A DNA stretch of 9,506 nt from positions 1 through 9,506 of the forward strand of contig JAESPT010000314.1 of the NCBI GenBank assembly GCA_016765515.1. The letters run 5' to 3'. The notes below the pieces were generated by a model. That model searched no databases and was not told the DNA's origin. It saw only the letters and a program-made list of their open reading frames with translations. Below are positions 6,499-9,506 of the stretch, one piece after another (position 1 is the first letter of the stretch; each line of letters starts with the position of its first letter). Source of the DNA: Sneathiella sp. Lineage in GTDB: Bacteria; Pseudomonadota; Alphaproteobacteria; Sneathiellales; Sneathiellaceae. The translations under genes were made by a program, and so were the position numbers.

Positions 6499-7030
6499 TA
6501 TCTTGATCCTTCTTCACTGTTGATGGCGTGAGAACCTGCGGCGCGAAATGACGATCTGTCCCGGCAATCAAGAGGATGGACCGCAACAACGCAGAAATCG
6601 GCAAGCCAATGACCGTTGTCATAAAGGCCAGACTGAAATTAGCCGTCACTTCCCGGATAACAACCTGAACGGTATCCGGTGTGAGTTCCTGCCCGGCCAA
6701 ACTGCCAATGCCAAGGCTGATCCCAAGAAGCGTAAAAGTGAGGGCCAGTGTGGTGACTCCATTCGCCGCCTGAACGCCCATTTCCTGCCAGTAAGCCGGG
6801 TTTTCAAATGGCTCTCTATGCATGCGGATCAAACAGAATAATGACAAGAAAACAAGGCTGCAAAGCAGGGAAATGAAAGTGATCCCAAGCACGTTCAACG
6901 CCCAGTCGGCAAGATCCAGGGGATCTTTGGAATAGAGAAACACCGCACCCGCAGCCCCAATAGCAATCAATCCCAGCAGATAACTTGCTGCTTGGGCCAA
7001 ATGCCCGGTATTGCGTATAAACTGGCGCAT
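6479..7030 (-). CDS. MotA/TolQ/ExbB-type membrane protein
   Basis: 183 residues from ATG 7030, with four hydrophobic segments at about 13-33, 46-69, 91-113 and 131-156. The last two match the ExbB/TolQ core: T-L-A-L-T-F-T-L-L-G-I-S-L-G-I-G-S then a periplasmic linker, then A-F-M-T-T-V-I-G-L-P-I-S-A-L. In ExbB/TolQ these two helices line the proton pore, and T138-T139 with G142-L143 fit its conserved Thr and GL. The family powers TonB, TolA or flagellar stators using the proton gradient. A longer GTG start at 7084 lacks a Shine-Dalgarno and would overlap the upstream gene; ATG 7030 follows that gene's TAA by one base, supporting translational coupling. The protein is shorter than E. coli ExbB (244) and has no large cytoplasmic loop like MotA. 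The assignment rests on motif recognition. Confidence 0.75.
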   Translation of the reverse strand: MRQFIRNTGHLAQAASYLLGLIAIGAAGAVFLYSKDPLDLADWALNVLGITFISLLCSLVFLSLFCLIRMHREPFENPAYWQEMGVQAANGVTTLALTFTLLGISLGIGSLAGQELTPDTVQVVIREVTANFSLAFMTTVIGLPISALLRSILLIAGTDRHFAPQVLTPSTVKKDQDNEIFDV

Positions 7031-7031
7031 T

Positions 7032-7418
7032 TTAACGGCGCCCCATAGACGCGTTAAACAGGGTTTGGGTCGACAGTCCGACACTGTTCAACCAGTGATC
7101 CGTCAGAGAGCGATCCTGTTCAATGGACGCATGAGCAAGAAATGTGAGATCATAATTCTGAAAAGCGGCTTGTACCAGCGACGTGTTTTTCCCGGCCAGG
7201 CTTTTATCCCGAAGAACCATCCTTTCCAAATCAATCAGACGTGTTCCCGTGGTTTCCAGTCGGGCTTGGCGTTCCTTTATGCCAAGATCTCCTGATAACA
7301 TGGTGTCAATGAGGATCGCCCGTTCCCGCTCAAGATTTTCTAGCGAGCCAGCCTCGGCGCTGGCCAGTACAAACAAGGATAAGGTAGCGCTTAAGCTAAT
7401 AAAAAATAGAAGTTTCAT
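7032..7418 (-). CDS. Small secreted periplasmic protein of unknown function
   Basis: 128 residues with a Sec signal peptide: M-K-L-L start, hydrophobic core to about residue 19, and A-S-A or A-E-A cleavage near 21-24. The mature part of about 105 residues is charged and helical, with heptad-like leucines (L-E-N-L-E-R-E-R, then L-I-D-L-E-R-M-V). The start is ATG with AAGGAGA six bases upstream. It follows the coiled-coil gene by 14 bases, and its stop is one base from the ATG of the ExbB-like gene. I do not recognise the family. The context suggests a periplasmic accessory of the same complex. Confidence 0.75.
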   Translation of the reverse strand: MKLLFFISLSATLSLFVLASAEAGSLENLERERAILIDTMLSGDLGIKERQARLETTGTRLIDLERMVLRDKSLAGKNTSLVQAAFQNYDLTFLAHASIEQDRSLTDHWLNSVGLSTQTLFNASMGRR

Positions 7419-7432
7419 TGGTTTTCTCCTTG

Positions 7433-8353
7433 TTACTGATTGATGAAATATTCAACGACATAGGAGCGCGGTACGTCATCTGACGGCGCGTCTAAATCTT
7501 GGGAGGCCAATTGGGTTTCCTCTGATAACGCCAGGGCATCAAGGGAGATGAGTTTTGCCATATGTGCCAGAATTATTCTTTCCTGATCAACCAGCGCCAA
7601 TTCCGCTTCGTTGCGGGAAATGAGACTCCGTAGATAATCAGACTGACTGAGCGCAATTCCGTTGAGGGCCGGTGCCTGATTTGATGGATGGGCGTTGACA
7701 GCAGCAACAAGACTTTCGATCGCACTCATGTTCCGGGCATATTCCTGAGAATACCGGCTCGTCCCCATAGCAACCGACTGCATCAATTTCATATCCACTT
7801 TTGACAAGCTGGATTGAAATCGCGCCTGAGCATTTTCCTGCAGACTGACCAGGTGTTTCTGTTGCGGTGATCCCGCCTGTTTTTTGCGGCTCAATTTGCC
7901 CAGAAGCCGCTCATAAAGACGGAGCTTTATCCGGGCTCTTTTCCGGCGCAGATCCTGATTTTCCTTCAGCATTTCAACATAGTTTTTCTTTTCCAAAAGA
8001 AACTGATGCTGTAATTCAACCCGGGTTTCACCATCAGCCTGCTCAATGGCCTTTTGAAGATCTCCCAGTGTTGATTGTTTCAGCTGTGAATTGGCTTCTG
8101 TTTCCTCAAGCGCTGTTGCCAATTCAGATTTTCGAAAATCACTTTCAACAGCTTTTTCCAAATGCTGACCCGGCAATTTTATCAACCGCTCACTGGCTGT
8201 CGGTGCCCAGACCGCTGTTGTGGCATAAGCAAAAGGTATGCTGATGAGACAGGCTAGAACAGCCCCCAGGAAAATTGCGATAAAAATGCTCTTCAGTCGA
8301 TCGTGTATTCGCTTAGTTTGTTCCGGATCCGGATCAATATAAAGATTGTTCAT
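7433..8353 (-). CDS. Bitopic inner-membrane protein with periplasmic coiled coil
   Basis: 306 residues. A short charged N terminus (D-P-D-P-E-Q-T-K-R) precedes one hydrophobic helix at about 22-44, predicting a cytoplasmic N terminus and a periplasmic body. Residues about 60-190 are rich in Glu, Lys, Gln, Leu and Arg with heptad character, a likely long coiled coil, including the very basic L-R-R-K-R-A-R-I-K-L-R segment. Residues about 190-306 look helical and end with V-V-E-Y-F-I-N-Q. The ATG follows a near-perfect AGGAGG seven bases upstream and lies 22 bases after the lipoprotein stop. The family is not recognised. The shape suits a scaffold spanning the periplasm between inner membrane and wall; this is inference. 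Confidence 0.75.
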   Translation of the reverse strand: MNNLYIDPDPEQTKRIHDRLKSIFIAIFLGAVLACLISIPFAYATTAVWAPTASERLIKLPGQHLEKAVESDFRKSELATALEETEANSQLKQSTLGDLQKAIEQADGETRVELQHQFLLEKKNYVEMLKENQDLRRKRARIKLRLYERLLGKLSRKKQAGSPQQKHLVSLQENAQARFQSSLSKVDMKLMQSVAMGTSRYSQEYARNMSAIESLVAAVNAHPSNQAPALNGIALSQSDYLRSLISRNEAELALVDQERIILAHMAKLISLDALALSEETQLASQDLDAPSDDVPRSYVVEYFINQ

Positions 8354-8360
8354 TGTGTCA

Positions 8361-8366
8361 CCTCCT
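8361..8366 (-). promoter_or_regulatory. Strong Shine-Dalgarno of the coiled-coil protein gene
   Basis: AGGAGG on the minus strand, seven bases before the ATG, is the strongest ribosome binding site in the operon. It suggests this product is made at a relatively high level. Confidence 0.65.
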
Positions 8367-8375
8367 CACAGCGGG

Positions 8376-8942
8376 TTATCGGTTTTTCCAGTGGTGCATG
8401 CGCCGAATTTCCCGTTTCAGTTCAGCGCTGACATTCAGGGTTGAAAATTCACCGAAGGTCCATTGATCCGTGCGGCCTAACAAGGCTTCTGCGGAAGCAA
8501 CAAAGGAAGATCCGTCGGCAAAATAGAGATCATGTTCGGGATAACGGTTTTTGAACGTCTCGAAATTTCGCCGCGCCTGTTCAACATCTCCGCCCTTGAA
8601 GTAGTTGATGACGACCAGCGCATTGAGGCGCATCTGTTCATCTTTCGAGACCACATCACTGCCATTCCCTAACTCGCCAACACATTTCTCTGCAACACGG
8701 GCGCTGGTGAGGTAGGCACCTGAGCCGGCTTTTCGGCGGGCCATTTCATCCCGCTCATGCGCTTCGTCCTTACATTTTTCGAAAGCATATTTCTTTTCGT
8801 ACTGAGAATAACGTTCAGCTCGATATTCCAGTCCGGCTGTCGGGTCCTGATCGGTGGTTAATTGACAGGCTCCCAGAAAAAGCACGAGAGATAAAAGTCC
8901 GAATTTAGGTGCCATGCACCTGACATCATGCGAGAAATACAT
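8376..8942 (-). CDS. Outer-membrane-type lipoprotein, TPR-like
   Basis: 188 residues. The signal sequence has a hydrophobic core (G-L-L-S-L-V-L-F) and a lipobox L23-G-A-C26; Q27 at the +2 position does not signal inner-membrane retention, so outer-membrane sorting is expected. The mature part is charged; about residues 107-145 (R-L-N-A-L-V-V-I-N-Y-F-K-G-G-D-V-E-Q-A-R-R-N-F) resemble a TPR-like helical hairpin, but a repeat array is not clear. An ATG at 8915 would give a more typical short signal peptide, but AAAGGAG six bases before the ATG at 8942 decides for the longer form. The gene overlaps the transglycosylase gene by 17 bases, which implies coupling. The function is unknown; TPR-like lipoproteins often act as assembly or docking partners in envelope complexes. 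Confidence 0.75.
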   Translation of the reverse strand: MYFSHDVRCMAPKFGLLSLVLFLGACQLTTDQDPTAGLEYRAERYSQYEKKYAFEKCKDEAHERDEMARRKAGSGAYLTSARVAEKCVGELGNGSDVVSKDEQMRLNALVVINYFKGGDVEQARRNFETFKNRYPEHDLYFADGSSFVASAEALLGRTDQWTFGEFSTLNVSAELKREIRRMHHWKNR

Positions 8943-9492
8943 GTCTGTCTCCTTTCAAATTCACGAGGGTGAGAGTATGCAAATGACGACGATAAAATAT
9001 GCGCAGTTTCTTGACTTTTGACACATAGGATCGGGTCGCTGGAATAACCCGCGCATGGGGAAGCGTTCCAACTCTTGATCCTCCGTTGTAGTAAGAAAGG
9101 GCAAGATCGACCCGTCCGCGATAGCGAACCAGCAAGCGCCCCAAAAAATGCAATCCAATACGAATATTGATCCGGGCATCCCACAGCAGGTCGGGCTCAA
9201 TGCCATATTCACCAAGGGCTGTCGCTGGCATGATCTGCATAACACCGCGGGCGCCTTTGTGACTTTGTGCGCGTGGATTGAAATTGCTTTCCGTGTGGGC
9301 GACCGCCAGGGCGAGGGGCACCGGAATACCCAGATTTATCGCTTCCCGGGCCACAAGGGACTTTATGTCCTGATGACTGGCGGTATGCTGAGTTTTGGCT
9401 TGAGAGCAACTGGCAAAAATTATTGCACAAACCAGCAATCCAGCCGTGGTTATTATATTGCCGCTTACTTTGAAATTTCTAATTTTGGGCAT
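8926..9492 (-). CDS. Lytic murein transglycosylase (SLT domain), probable lipoprotein
   Basis: 188 residues from ATG 9492. A basic N terminus and hydrophobic core (about 13-27) end in F-A-S-C29, an acceptable lipobox, so it is probably lipid-anchored in the periplasm. The SLT/LT domain (about 45-165) has the catalytic E68 in H-T-E-S-N-F, G-V-M-Q-I-M-P at 83-89, R-I-N-I-R-I-G-L near 107-114, the A-L-S-Y-Y-N-G-G motif at 131-138 and P-A-T-R-S-Y-V at 151-157. It would cleave the MurNAc-GlcNAc bond of peptidoglycan to give 1,6-anhydro ends. A GTG at 9504 is in frame, but GGAG lies six bases before ATG 9492, so the ATG is preferred. It is the first visible gene of the operon, and its promoter is beyond the right edge. 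Small dedicated enzymes of this kind often open the wall for envelope machines. Confidence 0.9.
   Translation of the reverse strand: MPKIRNFKVSGNIITTAGLLVCAIIFASCSQAKTQHTASHQDIKSLVAREAINLGIPVPLALAVAHTESNFNPRAQSHKGARGVMQIMPATALGEYGIEPDLLWDARINIRIGLHFLGRLLVRYRGRVDLALSYYNGGSRVGTLPHARVIPATRSYVSKVKKLRIFYRRHLHTLTLVNLKGDRHVFLA
8949..8955 (-). promoter_or_regulatory. Shine-Dalgarno inside the transglycosylase gene, setting the lipoprotein start
   Basis: AAAGGAG on the minus strand lies six bases before ATG 8942 and inside the upstream reading frame. It favours this start over the ATG at 8915, whose nearest AGG is only about three bases away. Confidence 0.6.
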
Positions 9493-9498
9493 TTTCGT

Positions 9499-9502
9499 CT
9501 CC
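9499..9502 (-). promoter_or_regulatory. Shine-Dalgarno deciding the transglycosylase start
   Basis: GGAG on the minus strand lies six bases before ATG 9492. It overlaps the alternative GTG codon (9504-9502), making that start unlikely. Confidence 0.6.
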
Positions 9503-9506
9503 ACTA

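Noticed and set aside
6479..7084. Zorya or flagellar MotAB identity for the ExbB-like gene
   Set aside because: No MotB/OmpA-type peptidoglycan-binding partner, no helicase or nuclease genes, and no MotA-like cytoplasmic loop.
8376..8915. Shorter lipoprotein start at ATG 8915
   Set aside because: It gives a tidy signal peptide but its AGG is too close; ATG 8942 has AAAGGAG at ideal spacing.
5153..9492. Tol-Pal operon
   Set aside because: No TolB beta-propeller, no Pal OmpA-like domain, no YbgC or YbgF gene, and the TolR-position protein lacks the helix aspartate.

Overview
The window reads as a chromosomal segment of a Gram-negative proteobacterium, probably an alphaproteobacterium. The outer-membrane lipoprotein signals, the ExbB/TolQ-like protein and the periplasmic lytic transglycosylase require a Gram-negative envelope. 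The response-regulator-like protein carries a Y-x-G-P-x-R-R linker motif that I associate with alphaproteobacteria. Base composition looks moderate. A genus cannot be assigned. No tRNA, rRNA, CRISPR array, transposase or prophage gene is visible.

Layout, left to right. (1) 76-105: a hairpin just past the end of a MarR-family regulator gene (117-548, minus). (2) 808-1848, minus: a YeeE/YedE (TsuA-type) sulfur-compound transporter. (3) 1849-2347: a 499-base AT-rich divergent intergenic region. (4) 2348-3253: the only plus-strand gene, a receiver-domain protein with a degenerate acidic pocket and a long helical C-terminal region. (5) 3272-3682, minus: a GFA/CENP-V-type zinc protein. (6) 3820-5010, minus: a membrane-bound GGEEF diguanylate cyclase. 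(7) 5153-9492, minus: seven tightly packed genes reading leftward, running on from beyond the right edge or starting there.

The seven-gene block is the most interesting part. In transcription order it encodes a lytic transglycosylase lipoprotein, a second lipoprotein, a bitopic coiled-coil protein, a small secreted periplasmic protein, a four-helix protein of the MotA/TolQ/ExbB type, a short bitopic protein, and a bitopic protein with TonB/TolA-like architecture (one N-terminal helix, a proline-rich spacer, a C-terminal domain). Spacing runs from overlaps of up to 20 bases to gaps of about 20, and most starts have clear Shine-Dalgarno sites, so it looks like one operon. Every product is envelope-targeted. 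The inference is an ExbB/TolQ-driven envelope machine coupled to peptidoglycan cleavage that matches none of Tol-Pal, TonB-ExbBD, MotAB or Zorya. Its function is not known to me.

The remaining genes are regulatory or metabolic and are not obviously linked to that operon. The receiver-like protein and the diguanylate cyclase lie close together, separated by the GFA gene, and could both belong to signalling, but nothing in the sequence ties them directly.
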